Made by a program: the position numbers and the translations under genes
NCBI RefSeq assembly: GCF_016924755.1
Contig: NZ_JAFFJX010000001.1
Span: forward strand, 372,001-436,000
DNA length: 64,000 nucleotides
Reading direction: 5' to 3'
DNA from: Longitalea arenae
Lineage (GTDB): Bacteria; Bacteroidota; Bacteroidia; Chitinophagales; Chitinophagaceae
The notes under the pieces: generated by a model
Told to the model about the DNA's origin: nothing
The model's database searches: none
Seen by the model: the letters and a program-made list of their open reading frames with translations, nothing else
In this document: positions 45,613 through 53,380 of the stretch, piece after piece
Layout of the letters: every line of letters begins with the position of its first letter
How positions within the stretch are numbered: position 1 is the stretch's first letter

Positions 45613-45620
45613 CAAAGATA
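45613..45620 (-). promoter_or_regulatory. Candidate -7 element (TATCTTTG) for ridA
   Basis: Minus-strand TATCTTTG ends 4 bp before the ATG. If used, the transcript would start at or next to the start codon (leaderless). No -33 TTG sits at the standard spacing, although the adjacent repeat supplies many TTTG words. Confidence 0.35.
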
Positions 45621-45715
45621 AATTAATAGACAAAAGGCAAAAAGGCAAAGAGGCAAAGAGGGCCAAAAAGGCAAAAAGGCAAAGAAGGCCAAAAGGCAAC
45701 GAGGCATAAAGGCCA
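45621..45715. repeat. AGGCAAA-type tandem repeat (copy A) upstream of ridA
   Basis: About ten near-copies of (A)AGGCAAA with a phrase AATTAATAGACAAA at one end and GGCAACGAGGCATAAAGG at the other. The 51691-51750 element has the same two end phrases in opposite orientation, so these are two members of one dispersed family rather than independent low-complexity runs. Confidence 0.75.
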
Positions 45716-45807
45716 TAGCGCCGGGTAAAATCCGGGAGGCTTTAGTGCTGTTATTAATTTAAAATTTGGCAGCCACTCACCACTGATCATTCACCATTGC
45801 CCGTTAA

Positions 45808-46049
45808 CCATTCACCACGCCCATGCTATCGCCATGGGCGGGCAAGCATACTCTATTGACCGTTGACCATTCACCACGCACTTGCTATGCCACGGGGCGG
45901 GCAAGCATACTCCATTGCCGTTGACCATTCACCACGCCCTTGCTATCGCCAAGGGCGGGCAAGCATACTCCATTGCCCGTTGGCCATTCACCACGCCCTT
46001 GCCATGCCACGGGGCGGGCAAGCATACTCCATTGACCATTGCCCATTCA
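45808..46049. repeat. Tandem array of four ~59-bp units between ridA and the next gene
   Basis: Units start at 45808 (59 bp), 45867 (58 bp), 45925 (59 bp) and 45984 (59 bp), plus 7 bp of a fifth. Each begins CCATTCACCACGC and contains GGGCGGGCAAGCATACTC. Within units 1 and 3 the arms GCCCATG/CATGGGC and GCCCTTG/CAAGGGC differ by paired, compensating changes. The flanks (45775-45807, 46043-46057) contain further CATTGCC/CATTCAC words. Confidence 0.85.
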
Positions 46050-46088
46050 GGATAATAGGTTTTCTTTGCGGATAAATTCAGAAAGCCC

Positions 46089-46724
46089 ATGACAGTGGCC
46101 ATTTTAGCCGATGACGTATTAAAAGAGGAAATACTTGTCCGCAAACCGCCAGAGACCGTGAACCTGGTATGGGTCGATTCCATGCGCGCCCTCACGATCG
46201 TGGAAGCGGATATATACATTGACCTGTTATTTGAGCTGAATGCAGAAAGAACGCAGCATTTAAAAAGACTGTTGCCCAAACCGGTGCTGGTAAATGCAGT
46301 AAGCTGGTCTACAAAAAAGATCGGGGCTGATCTCATTCGAATTAATGCCTGGCCCGGACTGCTACAACGGACTGTAACCGAAATCGCCATTCCCTCCACG
46401 ATGACGGAAGCGCATGTCAAAGACATTTTCGATCAGCTGCAATGGAAATATATCCTGGCGCCTGATATTCCGGGGATGATCACAGCGCGGGTATTGGCTG
46501 CCATTATCAATGAAGCTTATTATACATTGGAAGGAGAAGTGAGCACCCGCGAAGAGATAGATATTGCCATGAAGCTGGGTACAGGTTACCCATACGGACC
46601 CTTTGAATGGAGTAATAAGATAGGGTTATCCCGGGTTGCCGAACTGTTAACGGAGTTAAGCCTTGCTGATAAACGTTATACTCCGGCAGCTTTGTTGCTG
46701 CAGGAGGCGGGCAGTAGCAGTTGA
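46089..46724 (+). CDS. Reduced 3-hydroxyacyl-CoA dehydrogenase-like protein
   Basis: 211 aa. The C-terminal ~95 residues match the 3-hydroxyacyl-CoA dehydrogenase C-terminal domain (IPGMITARVLAAIINEAYYT, EIDIAMKLGTGYPYGPFEW). The N-terminal part is short and has no GxGxxG nucleotide motif, and the usual catalytic-His region reads IRINAWPG without His. It is probably not a standard dehydrogenase. The start at 46089 follows the tandem-repeat spacer. Confidence 0.65.
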   Translation: MTVAILADDVLKEEILVRKPPETVNLVWVDSMRALTIVEADIYIDLLFELNAERTQHLKRLLPKPVLVNAVSWSTKKIGADLIRINAWPGLLQRTVTEIAIPSTMTEAHVKDIFDQLQWKYILAPDIPGMITARVLAAIINEAYYTLEGEVSTREEIDIAMKLGTGYPYGPFEWSNKIGLSRVAELLTELSLADKRYTPAALLLQEAGSSS

Positions 46725-46827
46725 CCAATTAATAAGGTTGATAGTATTGAATCGGTAAACAGCATTGCGTTCATTCAAGCCAAATGGACATTAATCAGCA
46801 TAAGCAGGAAGGTTTGCCGCCGCACCT

Positions 46828-46868
46828 TTGCCAATTGCCAGTGCCCATTGCAAATTGCCGATGCCGCC
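46828..46868. repeat. TTGCCAATTGCCAGTGCCCATTG-type short repeat before tsaB
   Basis: Several degenerate copies of (C)CATTGCC / AATTGCC over ~41 bp in the 196-bp spacer, the same word family as in the mutL linker. Confidence 0.6.
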
Positions 46869-46920
46869 ATTCAGATCAAACACACAAAACTTCTAACAAA
46901 ACAAAAGAGCGACGAGAATC

Positions 46921-47610
46921 ATGATCTTATGTATTGACACCGCTACTGACCAGGCCTGTGTATGTTTATCGAAAGAGGGTGAGGTGGTTAGTGTACTTGA
47001 AAATGATAACCAGAAGGACCATGCGGCCTGGATACAAACGGCAATAAACAGCTTACTACAAAAGCAGGGCGTAAGCATGCAGCACTTGCAGGCCGTGGCT
47101 GTTACCGCCGGACCCGGCTCCTATACGGGCTTGCGCGTAGGCATGGCTAGTGCAAAAGGCTTGTGTTTTGCTTTACAAATACCACTCATAACAATTAATA
47201 CATTACAGGTAATGGCACACGCAGCCATCAACCAACTGGGTAATATTGTAGCGCAAATGTCGAAACCGCTGTGTTATTGCCCAATGATAGATGCCCGTCG
47301 CATGGAAGTATTCACCGCTGTGTATGATGAGTTCCTGCAGGAGATCATTGCACCTAAAGCCATGATACTTGATGAATTGTCCTTCACCGCTGAGTTGAAT
47401 GAGCGTTCTTTGATATGCTTTGGAAATGGCAGCAATAAATGGAAAAATGTAAGCAGGTATCCTAACGTTCTGTTTATTGATGAAAAATTAGATATTGCTA
47501 AATCTCTTGCTAAATTGGCTTCCAGCTTGCATTTAAGCCAGAATTTTGCCAACTTGGCGTACGCTGAACCCGTTTATCTAAAAGAATTTTACACTTATAT
47601 CAAAAAATGA
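46921..47610 (+). CDS. tsaB: tRNA threonylcarbamoyladenosine biosynthesis protein TsaB
   Basis: 229 aa of the ASKHA/YeaZ type: N-terminal MILCIDTATDQACVCL, the conserved AVTAGPGSYTGLRVGMASAKG and a C-terminal YAEPVYLKEF. Works with TsaD and TsaE to make t6A37 in ANN-decoding tRNAs. No other tsa gene is in the window. Confidence 0.93.
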   Translation: MILCIDTATDQACVCLSKEGEVVSVLENDNQKDHAAWIQTAINSLLQKQGVSMQHLQAVAVTAGPGSYTGLRVGMASAKGLCFALQIPLITINTLQVMAHAAINQLGNIVAQMSKPLCYCPMIDARRMEVFTAVYDEFLQEIIAPKAMILDELSFTAELNERSLICFGNGSNKWKNVSRYPNVLFIDEKLDIAKSLAKLASSLHLSQNFANLAYAEPVYLKEFYTYIKK

Positions 47611-47660
47611 CCAAATGAAACTTTTATCCTCCTTTCATCCCTAGCATATCAATTTTCTTG

Positions 47661-47668
47661 TAAATTTG
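47661..47668 (+). promoter_or_regulatory. Candidate -7 element (TAAATTTG) for the ArsR gene
   Basis: Exact TAnnTTTG match 45 bp upstream of the chosen start at 47714. It overlaps an in-frame ATT-like upstream codon region, which supports the later start. Confidence 0.45.
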
Positions 47669-47713
47669 ATCTTTAGCGTTATCCTATTAAATATTAAAAG
47701 CTCTGATGTGCAC

Positions 47714-48061
47714 ATGAACGTAACAACCAATTACTCCATGGTCTTAAATGCAGATGGTGGGGATGGTGAATCGGTAAAAGTTGACTTCCTGAACCTGAAA
47801 AAGGCAGCGATGATACTTCGCGCCTTGAACCACAAGCTGCGTCAACAGATCGTCAAACTGATCGATGAGAACAAACGTCTTACCGTGACGGAGATCTATG
47901 TACGTCTGCGGTTGGAACAGTCCGTTGCATCCCAACACCTCGCCATTTTACGTAGAGCAGGCATCGTGAAAACTGACCGCGATGGTAAATTTATTTACTA
48001 TTCCGTCAACAGTTCACGGGTGGCTCACATAATGAAATGCGTGGACGACCTCAACATCTGA
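47714..48061 (+). CDS. ArsR-family transcriptional regulator
   Basis: 115 aa from ATG 47714. Winged helix-turn-helix with ALNHKLRQQIVKLIDEN, LTVTEIYVRLRLEQSVASQH and LAILRRAGIVKTDRDGKFIYY, typical of ArsR/SmtB members. No CxC metal motif is present, so it is probably not a metal sensor; a redox- or sulfide-type sensor is possible given the sulfur enzyme immediately downstream. Confidence 0.85.
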   Translation: MNVTTNYSMVLNADGGDGESVKVDFLNLKKAAMILRALNHKLRQQIVKLIDENKRLTVTEIYVRLRLEQSVASQHLAILRRAGIVKTDRDGKFIYYSVNSSRVAHIMKCVDDLNI

Positions 48062-48092
48062 TAAGACGGAGACGACACAAATTGTTTAAACG

Positions 48093-48125
48093 GTTAACCT
48101 GTAGCTATATTGGCTACGGGTTAAC
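48093..48125. promoter_or_regulatory. 13-bp inverted repeat between the ArsR and MBL/rhodanese genes
   Basis: GTTAACCTGTAGC (48093-48105) and GCTACGGGTTAAC (48113-48125) are complementary except for one base, with a 7-bp spacer. It sits in the 100-bp gap between the ArsR stop and the MBL start, just upstream of TACTTTTG. It may be an ArsR operator or a terminator hairpin; the lack of a T-run favours an operator. Confidence 0.55.
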
Positions 48126-48136
48126 TTGTTATGGCG

Positions 48137-48144
48137 TACTTTTG
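48137..48144 (+). promoter_or_regulatory. Candidate -7 element (TACTTTTG) for the MBL/rhodanese gene
   Basis: Match to TAnnTTTG 17 bp upstream of the ATG at 48162. It directly follows the inverted repeat 48093-48125, so a bound repressor would block it. The nearest TTG is 24 bp upstream, slightly too far. Confidence 0.5.
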
Positions 48145-48161
48145 CCTGAAATTCAGACTAC

Positions 48162-49568
48162 ATGTTTATTAAGCAATTGTACACCGGCTGCTTGAGTGAA
48201 GCAGCCTATTATATTGAAAGTGATGGAGTTGCAGCTATTGTGGACCCTCTCAGGGATATAGACAGTTACGTACAGCTCGCCACCGAACGGAATGCTGCCA
48301 TCAAATATATCTTCGAAACCCATTTTCACGCCGATTTCGTAAGCGGCCACCTCGATCTGCAAAAGGCTACCGGGGCTCCCATTGTGTACGGGCCAAACAC
48401 CGAAACAAATTTTCCCATTCACCTGGCTAAAGACGGAGAAAACTTTCCATTAGGTAAAGCTTCCATTGAAGTCATTCATACACCGGGACATACCATCGAA
48501 AGCACCTGCTACCTGCTTCGCGACGATACAGGTAAAGCACATGCGGTGTTTACCGGCGATACGCTGTTTGTGGGTGAAGTGGGCAGGCCCGACCTCAGCA
48601 GTGGCGACCTGGCCAAGGAAGAACTGGCTTCTTTGTTATATGATTCTTTAAACAATAAGCTAGCTACCCTGCCCGATGACGTTATCGTATACCCGGCCCA
48701 TGGCCCTGGCAGTAACTGCGGCAAGAACCTGGGGCCTGGCACCAGCAGCACCATTGGTGAAGAAAAGCAGCATAACTACGCCCTGCAGCCCCAAGAGCGA
48801 TCGGCGTTTATAAAGGCCGTTACAAGCGATCTGCCGGCTGCTCCTACTTATTTCCCCATCAATGCAAGGATCAATAAAGAAGGCTATGACAGCCTGGAAA
48901 AGATAATGGAGACAGCGCTAACACCTTTGAGCGTAGCTGATTTTAAAAAATGGATGGAAGGGGATGATACCATCATCCTTGATACCCGAAAAGCAGGTGA
49001 TTTTACCAAACAGTTTGTACCAGGTTCTATAAGTGTTGGTCTCGAAGGCCGCTTTGCCGAATGGGCCGGTAGTTTGTTACCATTTGATAAACCCATCATC
49101 CTCGTAACGGAAGCCGGTGAAGAAAGAGAAAGTGTGATCCGGTTGGCCCGTGTAGGTTTTTCCCGAATACATGGTTACCTGGCCGGTGGCATAGAAGCCT
49201 GGCGCCAGGCCGGTGAAGAGATCGACCTGATCATTGATGTAGAAGTTGATGAGCTGGCAATGGACCTGCCTTATGACGATCACCTCGTGGCGGTTGACGT
49301 ACGGCGCGAAGCTGAATTTGCCGACGGGCATGTACGCGGCGCAGTAAATATTCCCTTAAATGAAATGACCGATCCCGGCTCCATGGCCAATATTGAAGAA
49401 CACCAGAACCTGTACCTGTACTGCGGCAGCGGTTATCGCAGTGTGATCGCAGCTTCCTTAATGAAACGGCAGGGCATCCATAACCTGCGCAATGTACTGG
49501 GAGGTTTTAATGCCATCCGGGTACAGGAAGGTATTGAGATCGTGAAAGATAGCAGCGTTTTAAATTAG
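48162..49568 (+). CDS. MBL-fold hydrolase with two rhodanese domains (persulfide dioxygenase-like)
   Basis: 468 aa. The N-terminal ~240 residues are an MBL domain of the ETHE1/persulfide dioxygenase group: ETHFHADFVSGH (metal site), HTPGHTIESTCYLL, FTGDTLFVGEVGRPDL, YPAHGPGS. Two rhodanese domains follow: ~255-350 without an active-site Cys, and ~360-465 with active Cys in LYLYCGSGYRS. It likely oxidises glutathione- or protein-bound persulfide and transfers sulfur. An ArsR gene with an inverted repeat between them suggests sulfide- or persulfide-responsive control. Confidence 0.88.
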   Translation: MFIKQLYTGCLSEAAYYIESDGVAAIVDPLRDIDSYVQLATERNAAIKYIFETHFHADFVSGHLDLQKATGAPIVYGPNTETNFPIHLAKDGENFPLGKASIEVIHTPGHTIESTCYLLRDDTGKAHAVFTGDTLFVGEVGRPDLSSGDLAKEELASLLYDSLNNKLATLPDDVIVYPAHGPGSNCGKNLGPGTSSTIGEEKQHNYALQPQERSAFIKAVTSDLPAAPTYFPINARINKEGYDSLEKIMETALTPLSVADFKKWMEGDDTIILDTRKAGDFTKQFVPGSISVGLEGRFAEWAGSLLPFDKPIILVTEAGEERESVIRLARVGFSRIHGYLAGGIEAWRQAGEEIDLIIDVEVDELAMDLPYDDHLVAVDVRREAEFADGHVRGAVNIPLNEMTDPGSMANIEEHQNLYLYCGSGYRSVIAASLMKRQGIHNLRNVLGGFNAIRVQEGIEIVKDSSVLN

Positions 49569-49571
49569 TGA

Positions 49572-49693
49572 GACCAGTCAAATGTGTCAAAAGCAGTCAA
49601 AGGAGTCAAACAATTAGCCCGACCCAAGTTAGCAAACCAGGTAACGCTTATGGCTTCTTTGACTCTTTTTTTCTTATGACTTTTCTGACCTTC
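49572..49693. repeat. Inverted GTCAAA repeat in a convergent spacer
   Basis: Left block (49572-49611) contains four GTCAAA words. Right block (49653-49693) contains the reverse-complement words TTTGACT, TATGACTT and TCTGACC. Transcripts from either side could fold. It is located between the convergent MBL/rhodanese and response regulator genes, as is the similar 45166-45206 hairpin. Confidence 0.65.
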
Positions 49694-49701
49694 TGATCCT
49701 G

Positions 49702-50364
49702 TTACACATTCACTATATTATTCCTGATAGCAAAAAGAACAAGGCCAACCCTGCTTTTTACATTCAGCTTTTCAAACAAAGCATCGCGATAGCCATCGAT
49801 CGTGCGGGCGCTGAGAAACATTTTTTCTGCTATTTCCTTATAAGTCATTTCAGTGCAAACCAGTTTCAGGAATTCTATCTCACGTACATTCAATGGAACA
49901 AGGCATTTCATGGGATCGCCCGGTTCTTCTAACTGGCTAACAGCACGAATAAGTTTGCCGGTGATCAGTTCCGAATAAAAGTATCCTTTGCGCATCAGGT
50001 GATCAAGGGCACGACGGAACTCAGATGGGTCAATGTCTTTCAGCACATAACCTTTAGCGCCATTCTTCATCATGCGAATTATAGAGCTCTCGTTATCGTA
50101 CACAGAAAGCGCGAGGATCTTAATGCCCGGGTAATTACGTTTAAGCCACAGAGCTGTTTCATATCCATCCAGCTCGGGCCTGTTGATCTCGTTCAGCACG
50201 GCATCGGGCAAATACCTGGGTAGTAATCGTTTGATCAGATCTTTTCCATTACTGGCGTCAAATAGAATGGCATACGTTTCGAGCCCCCGGAGAAGATTGG
50301 CGAGTCCGTTGCGCAGCAGAATGTGGTCGTCTACAATCGCCACGCTGGCATTAGTTGTAAGCAT
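49702..50364 (-). CDS. NarL/FixJ-type response regulator with Glu at the phosphoacceptor site
   Basis: 220 aa. Receiver domain ~8-125 with acidic pocket Asp12/Asp13, the switch Ser/Thr and GYVLKDID (Lys). The C-terminal LuxR-type HTH is ~155-215 (REIEFLKLVCTEMTYKEIAEK, ARTIDGYRDALFEKL). In the LPDAVLNEINRPELDG stretch the position of the phosphoacceptor Asp (normally ...L-x-D-I) is Glu59. Glu often mimics phosphorylation, so the protein may be constitutively active or phosphorylation-independent. No histidine kinase is adjacent. It has a good promoter at 50493-50523. Confidence 0.88.
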   Translation of the reverse strand: MLTTNASVAIVDDHILLRNGLANLLRGLETYAILFDASNGKDLIKRLLPRYLPDAVLNEINRPELDGYETALWLKRNYPGIKILALSVYDNESSIIRMMKNGAKGYVLKDIDPSEFRRALDHLMRKGYFYSELITGKLIRAVSQLEEPGDPMKCLVPLNVREIEFLKLVCTEMTYKEIAEKMFLSARTIDGYRDALFEKLNVKSRVGLVLFAIRNNIVNV

Positions 50365-50759
50365 AATGGTTAAGGGTTTTATGGTGAGGAAAGGGTAGGG
50401 TAAGACTACTGTAGTTCCTATTCGGGGGATACTGGTAAGGTTGATTAGTGTACCGGCTAAGTGGGTCTGGTGCTGCTTTTCCGGCCCTTATTCAAAATTA
50501 GGATTTTCATTTATATCCTGCAACCGTAATAGTTCATTTGGGCTTGCCCGTTATAGTTATTGTAATAACTTTAGGCAAGAAATTGATTTCGATTAAGTCT
50601 TTATTGATGGGGCGGCCAGCAACAGGGCCTTGCCTGTACATCAAACATGAATGTGTGAACACTGTTTGGTACGGTATAAGGGTCTGTTGCCGTTATAATG
50701 GGCAAAAGATAAACCGGTTTATTCAGGAATCTATGCTAATGAGGAGGTAGTATGTGTAC
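50365..50759. other. 395-bp spacer upstream of the response regulator
   Basis: Contains the response regulator promoter; otherwise no coding signal was found on either strand. One 70-codon + frame (50538-50750) lacks coding character. Confidence 0.45.
50493..50523 (-). promoter_or_regulatory. Promoter for the response regulator
   Basis: On the minus strand TTG (50523-50521), 20-bp spacer, TAATTTTG (50500-50493). The start codon is 129 bp downstream. Confidence 0.6.
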
Positions 50760-51644
50760 TTATTCACCTATCCAAAGGCTTATGTATTCTTCTTTCCAGG
50801 CACGCTTCCAGCGGCGGTGACTCCATAACCACATATCCGGCTGCTGCCTGATCACCTTTTCCAGATAACGTGCATAACGCAGGGTGAGTTCACCCCGGTC
50901 AAGCGCACCCGGCTCCATTTCAGCCAATGTAAAATCAACTTTATAATAACCGCGGCGGGGCTTTTCAATATTGGCAAATACAACCGGTATATTACCAGCG
51001 CGGGCGCCGGTCTCCGGACCGGTAACAAAAGGGGTTGGTTTCCCAAAGAAGTTGAGCCAGAAGCTTTTCTCGGGATTTGCCGGCGCCTGATCGGCTACCA
51101 GGCCAATGCAGTATTGCCGGTTACGCCAGGGGATCATGGCTTTGCGCATATCGGTTGCAGGCAATAATACTGAACCTGATTTAGAACGAAGCTTTCTGAA
51201 TAACCGGTCGAATATCTTGTTCTTGATAGGCATGTAAACGCCCAGGAAGGTGTAATGCATTTCTTTGGCGCCCGCCAGGTTGGCCCATTCCCAGTTAAAG
51301 GTATGGCCCAGATGGATCTGGCAGCTGCGGCCGGTTTTATACAGGTCGTTCAATACTTCCCAGTTGCCGCTCACCCGTTTTTGAATATAGGCATCACTGG
51401 CGGAAACCATTTTTAAGCTTTCAATGATCGAATCGATAAAATTGCGGTAGAAGCGTGACGCGATCTTTTTACGTTCAGCCAGTGTTTTTTCCGGAAACAC
51501 CAACTCCAGGTTGCCGAGCACCACCTTCCGGCGATAGCCCAAAATGCGATATACGAGTACATGAAAGGCGTCGGACAAAACATACAACACGCGCAGGGGC
51601 AGTAAAGAAACGAGGTACAATAAACCGTAAACAATGTAATACAT
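50760..51644 (-). CDS. LpxL/HtrB-type lysophospholipid (lipid A) acyltransferase
   Basis: 294 aa from ATG 51644 (MYYIVYGLLYLVSLLPL). A longer in-frame start would translate the AGGCACAAAGG repeat and is rejected. Hydrophobic N-terminus, then RSCQIHLGHTFNWEWANL, the H-x4-E acyltransferase motif, and MRKAMIPWRNRQYCIG, APANPEKSFWLNFFGKPTPFVTGPE. Adds a secondary acyl chain to lipid A at the inner membrane. Located 95 bp downstream of the AmgK-RapZ gene on the same strand. Confidence 0.88.
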   Translation of the reverse strand: MYYIVYGLLYLVSLLPLRVLYVLSDAFHVLVYRILGYRRKVVLGNLELVFPEKTLAERKKIASRFYRNFIDSIIESLKMVSASDAYIQKRVSGNWEVLNDLYKTGRSCQIHLGHTFNWEWANLAGAKEMHYTFLGVYMPIKNKIFDRLFRKLRSKSGSVLLPATDMRKAMIPWRNRQYCIGLVADQAPANPEKSFWLNFFGKPTPFVTGPETGARAGNIPVVFANIEKPRRGYYKVDFTLAEMEPGALDRGELTLRYARYLEKVIRQQPDMWLWSHRRWKRAWKEEYISLWIGE

Positions 51645-51690
51645 GGGCAGCAAAGATAGCGCTAAGTTGCCAGTTAGCGGTTTCCCAGGC

Positions 51691-51750
51691 CTCCCTTTAT
51701 GCCTCGTTGCCTCTTTGCCTTTGTGCCTCTTTGCTTTGTCTATTGATTTA
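51691..51750. repeat. AGGCAAA-type repeat (copy B), opposite orientation, at the AmgK-RapZ stop
   Basis: The + strand reads CTTTATGCCTCGTTGCCTCTTTGCC...TGTCTATTGATT; its complement carries AATCAATAGACAAAG and GGCAACGAGGCATAAAG, the same end phrases as 45621-45715. The TAG stop of the upstream gene (51740-51742) lies inside it. Confidence 0.75.
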
Positions 51751-53191
51751 TCCAGTTCTTCGATTCCTGCTCTACATGTTTCAGCTCTACCTTCACTTTG
51801 AACTTGTTGCGCAGGTGGCGCGCCAGGGCATCGGCTGCATAAACGCTGCGGTGCTGGCCCCCGGTGCATCCAAAACTTACGCTCAGGCTTTCGAAGCCAC
51901 GGCGGATATAATCTTCGACAGAAATGTCTACAATGTCAAATACGCTGTTCAGGAACTCTGCCATGCGGGTTTGCTGCTCCAGGAAATCTTTTACCCCTTT
52001 ATCACGGCCGGTTTGCGATTTAAAATGTTCCAGCCGGCCCGGGTTTAAAATACCCCGGCAGTCAAACACATAACCGCCCCCGTTGCCGGAAGGGTCGGCC
52101 GGTATGCCTTTCTTAAAAGAAAAACTTTGCACCTTTACCACCAGCGGCGTTTCCTCATCGGCGGTCAATGGTGTGAAGCGGTCGATGATCTCGTCACTTA
52201 CACACACCTGTAACACCTTATTGAACTCCGGCACTGCAATGCCCAGGTTATGGTCGCTGATGAAGGCCCGCAGGTTCTTAAGCGCTTGCGGAATGCTGGT
52301 AAGGAACTGGGCTTTGCGCTCGAACAAGCCGCGGAAGCCATAAGCACCCAGCACCTGTAACAAGCGGATGAGCACATAGCCGTTATACTGGCTTTTGAAC
52401 AGGTCGCGGTTAACCTGTTCGTTCATGATCTGTTCAAAAGAATCTATATAATCGTTCAGCAGCTTGTCCTTCCAGTCATCGGGCAGGTTGGCGCGTGCCT
52501 GCCAGATCATACTGGCCACATCGTATTGCGGGGCTCCCTGCATGCCACCCTGGTAATCGATAAAATGAACCGTATTATCCGGCGATACCAGGATGTTGCG
52601 GCTTTGGAAGTCGCGGAACATGAAGTATTTATACTCAGTGTGCGTAAGGTAGGTGCTCAATGCCTCGAAATCATCGATCAGCTTTTGTTTGTCGTATGGT
52701 TTACGCAATGCATCGAGGAAATAATATTTGAAGTACAGGAGGTCGGCCATAATCGCCTGTTTGCCAAATTCCTGGTTGGTGAGGCAGCGGGTATAATCGA
52801 GCCCTATATGGCCTTTTATCTGCAATAAAGCCAGCTGGTGCAGGCTCCTCTTAAAGAGATCATATATATTATCAGTAAAACCTTCTGCCTCAAGGCGGTT
52901 CAAAAGCGATACATCGCCCAGGTCTTCCTGCAGGTAAATGGTTTTATCTTCGCCCAGCGCAAAGATCTCCGGCACCGGAAGCCGCTGGTTATAAAAGTGT
53001 TGGGAGAAGTAAATAAAGGTTTCGTTTTCAGGCACGTTGTGGCCATGGGTGGCAATACAGGTCCCTTTTTTATCGTGGATCCGAAAATACCGTCTGTCTG
53101 ACCCCGATTGTGGCAGGATCTCAATTCTTTCACAGGCTGAACCGCTCCACTCGGTGTACAGTTTATTGATTCCGTCGATGATTGATTGCAT
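51740..53191 (-). CDS. AmgK-like sugar kinase fused to a RapZ C-terminal domain
   Basis: 483 aa. Residues ~1-335 are an aminoglycoside-phosphotransferase-like kinase of the AmgK type (LPQSGSDRRYFRI, EDLGDVSLL, the catalytic RDFQSRNI at 193-200, IDYQGGMQGAPQYDVASMIW). Residues ~340-483 are a RapZ C-terminal domain (VKVQSFSFKKGIPADPSG, FDCRGILNPGR, FGCTGGQHRSVYAADALARH). AmgK phosphorylates anomeric MurNAc/GlcNAc for peptidoglycan recycling, and RapZ-CTD binds glucosamine-6-phosphate in E. coli. A MurU-like nucleotidyltransferase gene lies 1.3 kb upstream on the same strand, consistent with a MurNAc salvage route. Confidence 0.8.
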   Translation of the reverse strand: MQSIIDGINKLYTEWSGSACERIEILPQSGSDRRYFRIHDKKGTCIATHGHNVPENETFIYFSQHFYNQRLPVPEIFALGEDKTIYLQEDLGDVSLLNRLEAEGFTDNIYDLFKRSLHQLALLQIKGHIGLDYTRCLTNQEFGKQAIMADLLYFKYYFLDALRKPYDKQKLIDDFEALSTYLTHTEYKYFMFRDFQSRNILVSPDNTVHFIDYQGGMQGAPQYDVASMIWQARANLPDDWKDKLLNDYIDSFEQIMNEQVNRDLFKSQYNGYVLIRLLQVLGAYGFRGLFERKAQFLTSIPQALKNLRAFISDHNLGIAVPEFNKVLQVCVSDEIIDRFTPLTADEETPLVVKVQSFSFKKGIPADPSGNGGGYVFDCRGILNPGRLEHFKSQTGRDKGVKDFLEQQTRMAEFLNSVFDIVDISVEDYIRRGFESLSVSFGCTGGQHRSVYAADALARHLRNKFKVKVELKHVEQESKNWINQ

Positions 53192-53380
53192 AGTGTTATA
53201 TAGGTCAGTAAAAATAACGTAATAAACTCATGCCGGAATGCAAAAAAACGCAGTTAAATTTTCCCCACCGGCAATTGAGGATGAGAAGCAACAATTATCC
53301 CGGCCGGTACCAGCGCTGGGACCGGCCATCCCGGTTTTTAAATTGTACCTTAGCGCCTTTGGCAAACGAACCGCAACACC

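Noticed and set aside
45808-46049. CRISPR array
   Set aside because: The 59-bp units are contiguous with no unique spacers, and no cas genes are nearby.
45863-46075. 70-codon frame with repeated HALAMPRGGQAYSI
   Set aside because: It is a translation of the 59-bp tandem array with no start context; treated as a repeat, not a gene.
51645-51869. N-terminal extension of the LpxL-like protein
   Set aside because: It would translate the AGGCAAA repeat and overlap the AmgK-RapZ gene; the hydrophobic start at 51644 is typical.
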